From assembly GCF_040529055.1 (NCBI RefSeq), contig NZ_CP132342.1, positions 1,796,001 to 1,860,000 of the forward strand: a stretch of 64,000 nucleotides of DNA. Reading direction: 5' to 3'. The notes beneath the pieces are model-generated. The model saw only the letters and a program-made list of their open reading frames with translations, did no database searches and was not told the DNA's origin. Shown piece after piece: positions 1 through 8,190 of this stretch (position 1 is the stretch's first letter; every line of letters begins with the position of its first letter). A program made the translations under genes and the position numbers. The DNA is from Xanthomonas sontii. GTDB taxonomy: Bacteria > Pseudomonadota > Gammaproteobacteria > Xanthomonadales > Xanthomonadaceae.

Positions 1-2024
1 CACGCCACCACCGCCTGCGGCGCGAAGTAGTACTCGGCCGAGAGGTTGAAGTTCCACGATTCGTAGGGCGACAGCGCGGCATTGCCGCCGCTGCCGGTGA
101 GCGTGGTGTCGTTGAGGAAGGTGTTGTTGACCATCTGGTTGTACGGCGCCCAGGCGATCACCTTGCCGGCGCCGAAGCGGAACACCCAGTCGTTCTCGGT
201 ATCGTAGGCCAGGTTCAGCGACGGCAGCAGGAAGTGTTCGGTCTGCGTGCGGGTCTGCCACTTGCTGTCCAGATCCTGCAGGGTCGGTGTGCCGCTGTAG
301 ACGAAGCCGCTGCCTTCGGTCTTGGAGCGCATGTAGCGCAGGCCCAGGTTGCCGCGCAGGCCGGCGTTGGAGAAGTTCAGCTGCACGTAGCCGGCGTTGT
401 TGGTCTGCTGCAGCGCCCAGGTGTTGTTGAGGTAGCTGGACGGGTCCGGATTGGCGTAGTCGACCGGGCTGTTGCGGATCCAGTCGATCACGTTGCCGCG
501 CCCGGCCTGCACGTGCTGGCCGTGGTCGGGATAGAACCCGCGGATGTCGGTCAGGCCGATGGTGCCGATGTCGGCCAGGGTGGCCGGGGTGACGCCGCCG
601 TACACGTTGAGCGCGAAGTCCTCGTCGTGCTTGCCCTGGCGCACGCCGACCAGCAACTGGTTGAACACGCCGTCGAACTGCAGGTCCAGATCGAGCTGGC
701 CGTAGCGGTCCTTGCTCTGGGTGGAAAACACGCCGTTGTTGCCGATCCAGCCACCGGCCGAGCCCCAGTTGGCCGGGTTGCGCGCGGCGGTGGGATCGTC
801 GAAGCGGATGCCGCGGTCCAGATCCCAGCGGAAGCCGCCGTTGTAGAACGGCTCGATGAAGTACTGCGCCAGGTGGTCGTTGTCGGACTTGCTCTGGCCG
901 ACCTGGCCGCGCAAGGTCCAGCGTTCGCCGCGGTAGGCGCCGCGCAGGTCCAGGCCCTTGGTGGTCACCTGCGACTGGCGCACGTTGTTGTCGTAGATCA
1001 CCGTGCCGCCGCCCGCATTGGCGTTGGCGCTGGAATGGCCGCTGTTGACCACGCCGTTGCGCACGTCGCCCAGTGCGTCGACCGCGGCCACGGTGCCCGG
1101 GTTCCAGGTGAGGAAGCTGTACATCGACTGGTTGTAGTTGTCGAAGTCTTCCTTGATGTACAGGCCGCTGAGGTTGAACTCCAGCGCGTCGCTGGGCTTG
1201 AGCTGCAGATTCACCACTGCGCTGTCGCGCTTGCGGTCCTGCTGGAACCAGGCGGCGTTGATCGAGTTGGGCACGTCCGCATCGGCCGGCACGCCGGCGG
1301 CATTGGCGAAGCTGCCGGCCTTGGCGTAGCCGAACACCTCCAGGCCCTGGCGGTCCACGCGTTCCTCGTAGTGCTGCGCGGACACCGCGACGCCGAAGGT
1401 CTCCTGCGGATTCTTCCAGCTGTACAGCAGCGAGGCGTTCGGCTTGCCCTCGCTGGCCTGCTGGCTGTAGCTGTAGCCGACCGAGCCGGCGATCTCGTTG
1501 GCCTTCAGGTCCAGCGGCTGGCGGGTATGCATCAGCACGGTGCCGCCGAGGCTGCCTTCGGTCAGCCGCGCCTCGGTGGACTTGACGATCTCCGCGCGGC
1601 CCAGGATCTGCGGCGACAGCAGGGTGTAGTCGAAGCCGCGGTTGGGCTGCTCGCCGTACAGCCAGATCGCCTGCGCCACCGGGTGGCCGTCCAGGAACGA
1701 CAGGTTGAGGCTGGGATCGGTGCCGTCGATGCTGACTCGCTCGCCCTGGCCGAAGCGGCGGTCGATGGTGACGCCGGGAATCTGCGCGAACGCCTCGGCA
1801 ACGTTGGTGCTGGGGAACTTGCCGATGTCCTCGGCGGTGATCGCCTCGGACACGGTGACGTTGTTGCGCTTGGTGTCCAGCGACTTCTCCAGGCTGGCGC
1901 GGATGCCGACCACCTGGACCGCGTCCAGATCGGTGGCGGCGGAATCGGCTTGCTGCGCCTGCGCGGCGAAGGCGAGGACGCTGGCGGCGATGGCGGCCGA
2001 CAGGACGGACGGGCGGTGACGCAT
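1..2024 (-). CDS. TonB-dependent receptor of the nag locus (3' end outside window)
   Basis: Outer-membrane receptor that would import a substrate with TonB energy; 674 residues are visible and the C-terminal barrel end lies beyond base 1. The ATG at 2024 is followed by a signal peptide (MRHRPSVLSAAIAASVLAFA, then AQAQQ), a plug domain starting near DAVQVVGIRASLEKSLDTKR, and many alternating beta-barrel stretches. This N-terminal pattern is typical of the sugar-type TonB receptors of Xanthomonas. It is divergent from nagQ, and a LacI-type palindrome overlaps its predicted -35 box, so import of N-acetylglucosamine or chito-oligosaccharides under NagR control is inferred. The family is visible in the sequence; the substrate is inferred from context only. 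Confidence 0.9.
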   Translation of the reverse strand, partial: MRHRPSVLSAAIAASVLAFAAQAQQADSAATDLDAVQVVGIRASLEKSLDTKRNNVTVSEAITAEDIGKFPSTNVAEAFAQIPGVTIDRRFGQGERVSIDGTDPSLNLSFLDGHPVAQAIWLYGEQPNRGFDYTLLSPQILGRAEIVKSTEARLTEGSLGGTVLMHTRQPLDLKANEIAGSVGYSYSQQASEGKPNASLLYSWKNPQETFGVAVSAQHYEERVDRQGLEVFGYAKAGSFANAAGVPADADVPNSINAAWFQQDRKRDSAVVNLQLKPSDALEFNLSGLYIKEDFDNYNQSMYSFLTWNPGTVAAVDALGDVRNGVVNSGHSSANANAGGGTVIYDNNVRQSQVTTKGLDLRGAYRGERWTLRGQVGQSKSDNDHLAQYFIEPFYNGGFRWDLDRGIRFDDPTAARNPANWGSAGGWIGNNGVFSTQSKDRYGQLDLDLQFDGVFNQLLVGVRQGKHDEDFALNVYGGVTPATLADIGTIGLTDIRGFYPDHGQHVQAGRGNVIDWIRNSPVDYANPDPSSYLNNTWALQQTNNAGYVQLNFSNAGLRGNLGLRYMRSKTEGSGFVYSGTPTLQDLDSKWQTRTQTEHFLLPSLNLAYDTENDWVFRFGAGKVIAWAPYNQMVNNTFLNDTTLTGSGGNAALSPYESWNFNLSAEYYFAPQAVVA

Positions 2025-2177
2025 GATGTCTCTCCTCATCATTCATGGATGGGCACCGTCGGCGTGGCCGACGGTGCGGGACGGAGTTGCGTGCTGCCTG
2101 GCGGCGCGGACCGATGCCGATTCCCCTGGGGCCGCGGACGCCGTGTTTGTGCCGAATTCGTTGCGAAGCGTGCAGAA

Positions 2178-2206
2178 CCTTTACGGTCCGGTGACAACGA
2201 TGTCAA
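2178..2206 (-). promoter_or_regulatory. Predicted promoter of the nag TonB receptor with overlapping LacI-type operator
   Basis: On the minus strand TTGACA (2206-2201) is separated by 17 bases from TAAAGG (2183-2178), a plausible sigma70 promoter about 155 bases before the receptor ATG. The -35 box lies inside the imperfect palindrome TGACAACGATGTCA (2192-2205; 12 of 14 positions symmetrical, TGACA-N-CG-N-TGTCA). A palindrome with a central CG is typical of LacI-family operators, and the LacI gene at 4862 is the obvious candidate repressor. A bound repressor would block the -35 box. Direct evidence is sequence only; the regulator assignment is inferred. Confidence 0.6.
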
Positions 2207-2431
2207 CGCGATGCCGCGGCGGGGTGGCCCCGGTGGCGGGGCAAAACCGGGCCGTGGTGTCTGGAATTGCGCCGCGGCCTGTCGGGTCGCGTACCGGCCT
2301 TCACGTCGATGACTTGGGCCGATTTCCCTGGATTTGCCGCGATCCGGGCTGTCGCAGGGGGCGGTGGTTCAGACCTCTGCCAGGCATCGCCGCGATTGGT
2401 CTTGTGGCTTGTAGACAAATTCGTGCCCGCC

Positions 2432-2444
2432 GGTGACAACGATG
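2432..2444. promoter_or_regulatory. Second copy of the operator left half
   Basis: The 13 bases GGTGACAACGATG at 2190-2202, which include the left half of the palindrome upstream of the TonB receptor, recur exactly at 2432-2444, but here the TGTCA half is replaced by GCGGT. It may be a weak auxiliary operator for the same LacI protein, or chance. The rest of 2207-2716 shows no credible gene or RNA. Confidence 0.3.
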
Positions 2445-2716
2445 CGGTTTGCGGCGGTGCACCCAAGCTTGTCGAAGGGCGGATACCGGCACATGATCCA
2501 TCGGCATCGGCCATGACCGCCGTCTGGACATGGGCGCCAGCGCTGGCGGGAATCGGCCGCTCGCTGCGCGCAGGGCGCGGCCCGAGGCCAGGGGGCCTGG
2601 GCGACTCGCCGCCGCGAATTTCGGGGTGACACGCCACTGCGCTGTTGCCGTGGTCGGGCAGCGCTGTCGATCTGGGCCTGCGCCGCGTGCTGTGGCGCGA
2701 CGTGCACGGCCCGTCG

Positions 2717-2740
2717 ATTGGTACTATATTGGACATAATG
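2717..2740 (+). promoter_or_regulatory. AT-rich promoter/operator region of nagQ
   Basis: An AT-rich island in very GC-rich DNA lies 27 bases before the nagQ ATG. It contains two direct ATTGG boxes (2717-2721 and 2728-2732) and candidate -10 boxes TATATT (2725-2730) and CATAAT (2734-2739). Its position suggests the promoter of the nagQ-nagP-nagR-nagB-nagA run, possibly autoregulated by the GntR protein. I cannot match it to a published consensus with confidence. Confidence 0.4.
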
Positions 2741-2766
2741 AATCCATGCGGACTGGAGAGCTCGCC

Positions 2767-3522
2767 ATGACCAAGCCCAAGCCGCAGGCCGATCCACGCC
2801 TGCATGCGCTGGCCGTGGACCCGGACGCGCCGACGCCGCTGTACCTGCAACTGGCCAGCAAGCTGGTGGAGGCGATCAAGGGCGGGCAGTGGAAGCCGGG
2901 CGAGGCGTTGCCGGCCGAACGGCAGCTGTGCGAGTACCTGCAGGTGTCGCGGGTCACGCTGCGTCAGGCCGTGGATGCGCTGGTCGAACAAGGCCTGGTG
3001 TCGCGCCGGCAGGGCGCCGGCACTTTCGTCACCTCGCACATCCAGCACCAGCTCAGCGGCCTGGCCAGCTTCAGCGAAACCCTGCGCATGAAGGGCCTGG
3101 AGCCGGGCACGCGCTGGCTGGAGCGGCGCACGCGCCCGGCGCATGGCGAGGAGATCCTGCGCCTTGGCCTGTCCCCGGACACGGTCGTCGCGGCGCTGAC
3201 CCGCCTGCGCAGCGCCGACGGCCGGGTGATGGCCTACGAGAAGGCGGTGCTGCCGCAGCACGTGGTGCCCGATCCGCACGCCATTGCCGATTCGCTCTAC
3301 AGCTACCTGGACGAGCGCGGCACCCCGGTGGTGCGGGCGCTGCAATACTTCCGCGCCATCAACCTGCCGGCGCGGCTGGCCGGCCATCTCGGCATGAAGG
3401 AAGGCGAGGCGATCCTGCACGTGGTGCGGGTCGGCTACACCCGCGACGGCAGCGCGATCGAACTGACCGACACCTACTGCCATAACGACTACTACGACTT
3501 CGTCGCCGAACTGCGACGCTGA
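2767..3522 (+). CDS. nagQ: GntR-family (HutC/UbiC-type) regulator of amino-sugar use
   Basis: Transcription factor of 251 residues. An N-terminal winged helix (roughly residues 10-80, with PLYLQLASKLVEAI, then LPAERQLCEYLQVSRVTLRQ and a wing ending RRQGAGTFV) precedes a C-terminal UTRA effector domain. The HutC subfamily with this layout includes amino-sugar regulators that sense GlcNAc-6-phosphate or glucosamine-6-phosphate. The ATG at 2767 is chosen because GGAGAG ends six bases upstream and the winged helix starts right after; a longer upstream frame is open but carries no family signature. It is the first gene of a co-directional nag run and corresponds to NagQ of Xanthomonas by gene order. 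Confidence 0.88.
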   Translation: MTKPKPQADPRLHALAVDPDAPTPLYLQLASKLVEAIKGGQWKPGEALPAERQLCEYLQVSRVTLRQAVDALVEQGLVSRRQGAGTFVTSHIQHQLSGLASFSETLRMKGLEPGTRWLERRTRPAHGEEILRLGLSPDTVVAALTRLRSADGRVMAYEKAVLPQHVVPDPHAIADSLYSYLDERGTPVVRALQYFRAINLPARLAGHLGMKEGEAILHVVRVGYTRDGSAIELTDTYCHNDYYDFVAELRR

Positions 3523-3558
3523 CCGCCGATCCCCGCGCCCTCCCGGAGCACGCCGCCC

Positions 3559-4824
3559 ATGACCACCGCACGGCCCGCCAGTCCCTACGCCTCCATCGCC
3601 ATCGTCGGCCTGTTGTTCTTCATCATGGGCTTCTTTACCTGGATCAACGGGCCGTTGATCCTGTTCGCCAAGGTCGCCTTCAATGTCAGCGACACCTTCG
3701 CGTTCCTCATCCCGAGTGCGTTCTACATTTCCTACTTCTGCCTGGCATTGCCTTCTTCGCTCATCCTGAAGCTGACCGGGATGAAGAAGGGCCTGGCGCT
3801 GAGCCTGCTGATCATGGCGATCGGCGCCGCGATCTTCGGCCAGTTCACCAATGCCCGTTCCTACGTGGGCGCGGTGAGCGGCATCTTCATCATCGGCGGC
3901 GGCCTGGCCTTGCTGCAGACCGCGGTCAATCCGTACATCAGCATTCTCGGGCCGATCGACGGCGCGGCGCGCCGTATCGCGCTGATGGGCATCTGCAACA
4001 AGGTGGCGGGCGCGCTGGCCACCTATGGACTGGCGAAGGTGGTCCTGCACGGCATGGAGGATTTTTCGACGCAGATCGAACAGGTGCTGCCGGCGCAGAA
4101 GGAGCTGCTGTTGCAGGAATTCGCTGGCCGCATCCACGGCCCTTACATGGCGATCGCCGGCATCCTGGCCGTGCTTTCCGTCGCCATCCTGTTTTCGCCC
4201 TTGCCCGAGATCAGCCCCGAGACGGCGAACGCGTCGGCCTCCGACGAGCGCAGCCGCGACAGCATCTTCGCGTTTCCGCACGTGTGGCTGGGCGCGTTGT
4301 GCATCTTCGTGTACGTCGGCGCCGAGGTGATGGCCGGCGATGCGATCGGCATCTACGGCAACAGCCTCGGCCTCTCGCTCGACTACGCGAAATATTTCAC
4401 CATCGGCACCCTGGCCTGCATGCTGGCCGGCTACCTGCTCGGCCTGGTGCTGATCCCGAAGTACATCTCCCAGGAAAAGTACCTGTCCATTTCGGCCTGC
4501 CTCGGCATCGTGTTTTCGCTGTGCGCGATGGTGACCGGCGGCTATGTCTCGGTGGCGTTCGTGGCGGCGCTCGGATTCGCCAACGCCATCATGTGGCCGG
4601 CCATCTTCCCGCTGGCCATCAAGGGGCTGGGCAAGTTCACCGAAAAGGGCGCAGCGCTGTTGATCATGGGCATCGTGGGCGGCGCCGCGGTACCGCAGCT
4701 GTTCGCCCATCTGAAGGAGTCCTTCGATTTCCAGGTGGTCTTCGCCGGCCTGATGATCGCCTGCTACCTCTACATCCTGTTCTTCGCGCTGCGCGGTCAC
4801 CGCGTCGGCCAGGGCGCGCGGTGA
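3559..4824 (+). CDS. nagP: MFS N-acetylglucosamine transporter
   Basis: Inner-membrane permease of 421 residues with about twelve hydrophobic segments, starting with SIAIVGLLFFIMGFFTWING, a signature of the FucP-like major facilitator group that includes NagP. The expected role is proton-coupled uptake of GlcNAc from the periplasm after outer-membrane import. The ATG follows GGAG at 3545-3548 and lies 36 bases after nagQ, so the genes are probably cotranscribed. The gap to nagR is 37 bases. The substrate is inferred from family and from the surrounding nagR, nagB-II and nagA. Confidence 0.9.
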   Translation: MTTARPASPYASIAIVGLLFFIMGFFTWINGPLILFAKVAFNVSDTFAFLIPSAFYISYFCLALPSSLILKLTGMKKGLALSLLIMAIGAAIFGQFTNARSYVGAVSGIFIIGGGLALLQTAVNPYISILGPIDGAARRIALMGICNKVAGALATYGLAKVVLHGMEDFSTQIEQVLPAQKELLLQEFAGRIHGPYMAIAGILAVLSVAILFSPLPEISPETANASASDERSRDSIFAFPHVWLGALCIFVYVGAEVMAGDAIGIYGNSLGLSLDYAKYFTIGTLACMLAGYLLGLVLIPKYISQEKYLSISACLGIVFSLCAMVTGGYVSVAFVAALGFANAIMWPAIFPLAIKGLGKFTEKGAALLIMGIVGGAAVPQLFAHLKESFDFQVVFAGLMIACYLYILFFALRGHRVGQGAR

Positions 4825-4861
4825 GCTGACGCGCTTTTCTCCAACTCGGCAAACCTATCCA

Positions 4862-5929
4862 ATGCGCAGACCCACCATCAAAGACGTCGCCGAACGGGCG
4901 CGGGTGTCGCTGAAGACCGTTTCGCGGGTCATCAACAACGAACCGTCGGTGATGCAGGCCACGCGCTCGCGCGTGCTGCACGCCATCGCCGAACTCGACT
5001 ACGAGCCGGATCCGTCGGCGCGCAACCTGCGCAGCGGCACCCCGTTCGTGATCGGGCTGGTGTACGACAACCCCAACCCGTACCACATCATCGGCGTGCA
5101 GAACGGCGTGCTCGCCGCCTGCCGCGAGACTGGCTTCGGCCTGCAGATCCACCCCTGCGATTCCACTGCGCCGATGCTCGCCGAGGAACTGGCCGAGTGG
5201 ACCCAGCGCTCGCGCCTGGCCGGGCTGGTGCTGACCGCGCCGATGTCCGAGCGTGCCGACCTGGTCGCGGCGCTGGCCGCGCGCGGGATCAAGACCGTGC
5301 GCATCATCGCCGCCACCGAGGATCCGCAGGACGGCCCCTGCGTCTACGTCGACGACCGCGACGCCGCCTACGAGATCACCGAACACCTGATCCAGCTTGG
5401 CCACCAGCGCATCGGCTTCCTGTGGGGCGGCACCTCGCACCGATCCAGCGGCGAGCGCTATGCCGGCTACGAGGCGGCGCTGAAGGACTACGGCATCACC
5501 CTGGACAAGCACCTGGTGATCCCTGGCGACTACACCTTCGACGACGGCTTCCGCGGCGCCCGCCGGCTGCTGGCCCTGCGCGAACCACCGACCGCGATCT
5601 TCGGCTCCAACGACGAGATCGCCGCCGGCGTGCTGGCCGCGGCCAAGTCGGCGGGCATGAACGTGCCCTACGACCTGTCCATCGCCGGCTTCGAGGACAG
5701 CCCGTTCTCGCGCCAGTCGTGGCCGCCGCTGACCACCGCCAAGCAGGCCACCGAAGACATCGCCCGCCACGCCGCGCGGCTGCTGATCAGCCAACTGCGC
5801 AGCGATGCCTACGAAGACCATCCGGCGCCGGTGCACAACCAGGGCTTCGTGCCGCAACTGGTGGTGCGCGGCTCGACCGCGCCCATGCAGCCGCATTCCC
5901 GCCGTTCCTCCTCCCCAGACCCCACGTGA
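4862..5929 (+). CDS. nagR: LacI-family repressor of the nag regulon
   Basis: Regulator of 355 residues. Residues 4-26 form the LacI helix-turn-helix (TIKDVAERARVSLKTVSRVI), followed by a hinge and a periplasmic-binding-protein-like effector domain (FVIGLVYDNPNPYHI through the C-terminus; IFGSNDEIAAGVL is a conserved stretch). The family binds CG-centred palindromes; one lies over the TonB receptor -35 box at 2192-2205. The gene sits inside the operon it probably controls and ends eight bases before nagB-II. The ligand, probably GlcNAc-6-phosphate, is inferred from context. Confidence 0.88.
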   Translation: MRRPTIKDVAERARVSLKTVSRVINNEPSVMQATRSRVLHAIAELDYEPDPSARNLRSGTPFVIGLVYDNPNPYHIIGVQNGVLAACRETGFGLQIHPCDSTAPMLAEELAEWTQRSRLAGLVLTAPMSERADLVAALAARGIKTVRIIAATEDPQDGPCVYVDDRDAAYEITEHLIQLGHQRIGFLWGGTSHRSSGERYAGYEAALKDYGITLDKHLVIPGDYTFDDGFRGARRLLALREPPTAIFGSNDEIAAGVLAAAKSAGMNVPYDLSIAGFEDSPFSRQSWPPLTTAKQATEDIARHAARLLISQLRSDAYEDHPAPVHNQGFVPQLVVRGSTAPMQPHSRRSSSPDPT

Positions 5930-5937
5930 TCCTGCCC

Positions 5938-6966
5938 ATGGCGCTGCCCTCCGAAACCGAAACCCTGATGTTCCGCGAAGCCGCGGAAGCCGCCGCGGTC
6001 GTCGCCGCGCAGTTCGAACGCAACCACGCCACCGTGAGCGCGCTCGCCGCGTCGCTGCGCGCCGACCCGCCGCCGTTCGTGGTGACCTGTGCGCGCGGCA
6101 GCTCCGATCACGCCGCCACCTACGCCAAGTACCTGTTCGAGACCCAGCTCGGCGTGGTCACCGCCTCGGCCTCGCCGTCGGTGGGCTCGGTGTACGAAGC
6201 GCCGCTGCAGTTGCGCGGCGCGCTGTACCTGGTGATCTCGCAGTCGGGCAAGAGCCCGGACCTGCTGCGCAACGCGCAGGCGGCCAAGGACGCCGGCGCG
6301 CGCGTGGTGGCCCTGGTCAACGTCGAGGATTCGCCGCTGGCGCAGCTGGCCGACACGGTGATCCCGCTCGGCGCCGGCCCGGAGAAGAGCGTGGCCGCGA
6401 CCAAGAGCTACTTGGCCTCGCTGGCGGCGATCCTGCAGCTCGGCGCGCACTGGAAGAACGACCCGGCGCTGCTGGGCGCACTGCAGGAATTGCCGCAGGC
6501 GCTGCGTGCGGCCTGGCAGGCCGACTGGCGCTCGCTGACCGACGGCCTGGTCGAGGCGCACAACCTGTTCGTGCTCGACCGCGGCCTGGGCCTGGCGGCG
6601 GCGCAGGAAGCGGCGCTGAAGTTCAAGGAGACCTGCGGCCTGCACGCCGAGGCCTACAGCTCGGCGGAAGTGAAGCACGGTCCGATGGCCCTGGTCGGCC
6701 CGGGTTTCCCGGTGCTGGCATTCGACCAGCCGGACGAAGCCGGCGAGGGCACCCGGCGCCTGGCCGAGGAGTTCCGCGGCCGCGGCGCGCAGGTGTGGCT
6801 GGCCAGTGCCGGCGGCGACCTGCCGCTGGTCGCCGCGCCGCACCCGGCGTGCGCGCCGCTGCTGGCGATCCAGAGCTTCTACCGTGCGATCAACGCCCTG
6901 GCGCTGCGCCGCGGCTACAACCCGGACCTGCCGCCGCATCTGAACAAAGTGACGGAGACCGTCTGA
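5938..6966 (+). CDS. nagB-II: SIS-domain glucosamine-6-phosphate deaminase (NagB-II type)
   Basis: Cytosolic enzyme of 342 residues that should convert glucosamine-6-phosphate to fructose-6-phosphate and ammonia, replacing classical NagB. It has two tandem SIS sugar-isomerase domains (FVVTCARGSSDHAATYAKYL and VISQSGKSPDLL in the first; VLDRGLGLAAAQEAALKFKE and AYSSAEVKHGP in the second), like the isomerase half of GlmS without the glutaminase domain. The ATG at 5938 fits because homology begins at once (MALPSETETLMFREA), although the frame stays open upstream through nagR. The stop TGA shares its A with the ATG of nagA, so translation is probably coupled. Confidence 0.9.
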   Translation: MALPSETETLMFREAAEAAAVVAAQFERNHATVSALAASLRADPPPFVVTCARGSSDHAATYAKYLFETQLGVVTASASPSVGSVYEAPLQLRGALYLVISQSGKSPDLLRNAQAAKDAGARVVALVNVEDSPLAQLADTVIPLGAGPEKSVAATKSYLASLAAILQLGAHWKNDPALLGALQELPQALRAAWQADWRSLTDGLVEAHNLFVLDRGLGLAAAQEAALKFKETCGLHAEAYSSAEVKHGPMALVGPGFPVLAFDQPDEAGEGTRRLAEEFRGRGAQVWLASAGGDLPLVAAPHPACAPLLAIQSFYRAINALALRRGYNPDLPPHLNKVTETV

Positions 6967-8111
6967 TGACCACGGTGGCGCTGCGCAATGCGCGCGTGCT
7001 CGGCGAGGACGGGTTCCTCGACGGCGTCAGCGTGCTGCTGGAGGGCGGGCGCATCCTCGCCCTGCTCGACGACGCCGACCCGCGCGTGGCGGCAGCGCCG
7101 GTGCAGCATGACCTGGGCGGCGGCAGCCTGCTGCCGGGCTTCATCGACCTGCAGGTCAACGGCGGCGGCGGGGTGCTGTTCAACAACCGCACCGACGTCG
7201 AGGCGCTGCGCCGCATCGGCCAGGGCCATCGCCGCTACGGCACCACCGGCTACCTGCCGACGCTGATCAGCGACGACGTGGAGGTGATGCGCGCGGCGAT
7301 CGCCGCCACGCGCCAGGCCATCGCCGACGGCGTGCCGGGCGTGCTCGGCATCCACCTGGAAGGGCCGTACCTGGCGCCGGCGCGCAAGGGCACCCACAAT
7401 GCCGACAAGTTCCGCGTGCCCGACGCCGACGAACTGGCCATGGCCACCTCGCTGGACAACGGCGTCACCCTGATCACCCTGGCACCGGAACGCGTGCCGG
7501 CGGCCAGCATCCGCAGCCTCGCCGCGGCCGGCGCGCGCGTGTTCGCCGGCCACACCGCCGCCAGCTACGAAGAGACCCGTGCCGGGCTGGACGCCGGCAT
7601 CTGTGGCTTCACCCATCTGTACAACGCCATGACCCCGCTGCAGGGACGCGATCCCGGCGTGGTCGGCGCCGCACTCGAAGACCGCAACGCCTGGTGCGGG
7701 GTGATCGTCGACGGTGTGCACGTGCATCCGGCCAGCCTGCGCGTGGCGCTGGCGGCCAAGCCGCGCGGCACCGTGTTTCTGGTCACCGATGCGATGCCGA
7801 TGGTCGGCGCCGACAGCCCCGCGTTCGACCTGTACGGCGAAACCATCACCGCCATCGACGGCGTGGTACGCAACGCCGCCGGCGCCCTGGCCGGCTCGGC
7901 GCTGGACATGGCCAGCGCGGTGCGCAACAGCGTGCAGTGGCTGGGCGTGCCGCTGGAAGAAGCCGCGCGCATGGCCTCGCTGTACCCGGCGCAGTGCGTG
8001 GGCCTGGACCACCGCTACGGCCACATCGCGCCCGGCTACCAGGCCGACCTGGTGCTGCTGGACGATGCGTTGCAGGTCCGGCATACCTGGATCGCGGGCG
8101 CGATGGAGTAG
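6966..8111 (+). CDS. nagA: N-acetylglucosamine-6-phosphate deacetylase
   Basis: Amidohydrolase-superfamily enzyme of 381 residues that removes acetate from GlcNAc-6-phosphate, the step before NagB-II. Family signatures are present in order: LLPGFIDLQVNGGGG, HLEGPYLAPARKGTH with the metal-binding Glu, GHTAASYEETRAGL, THLYNAMTPLQGRDPG, VDGVHVHP and VTDAMPMVG with the catalytic Asp. It starts on the ATG overlapping the nagB-II stop by one base. Length is normal for NagA. It is the last gene of the nag run; no clear terminator follows. Confidence 0.95.
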   Translation: MTTVALRNARVLGEDGFLDGVSVLLEGGRILALLDDADPRVAAAPVQHDLGGGSLLPGFIDLQVNGGGGVLFNNRTDVEALRRIGQGHRRYGTTGYLPTLISDDVEVMRAAIAATRQAIADGVPGVLGIHLEGPYLAPARKGTHNADKFRVPDADELAMATSLDNGVTLITLAPERVPAASIRSLAAAGARVFAGHTAASYEETRAGLDAGICGFTHLYNAMTPLQGRDPGVVGAALEDRNAWCGVIVDGVHVHPASLRVALAAKPRGTVFLVTDAMPMVGADSPAFDLYGETITAIDGVVRNAAGALAGSALDMASAVRNSVQWLGVPLEEAARMASLYPAQCVGLDHRYGHIAPGYQADLVLLDDALQVRHTWIAGAME

Positions 8112-8190
8112 GCGGCGGCGCTCCGGCTGCGCGCGCGTGCTGCCGTGCGCGTTGTACAGTGGTGGTCGCTGACAACGCAGGCGGTGATGC

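Noticed and set aside
234..2312. A 692-codon plus-strand open frame opposite the TonB receptor
   Set aside because: Low-complexity Val/Ala/Gly/His composition, no signature, and it runs through the receptor promoter. It is a shadow of the receptor gene.
2203..4800. An 865-codon open frame on the minus strand, opposite nagQ and nagP
   Set aside because: It mirrors real genes on the other strand, is dominated by Arg, Gln, His, Ala and Asp, and shows no domain. Long antisense frames are expected at this G+C content.
5197..6966. NagB-II as a longer protein starting inside nagR
   Set aside because: The extra N-terminal part is a shadow of nagR in another frame (Arg/Ala/Gly-rich); homology begins at the ATG at 5938.
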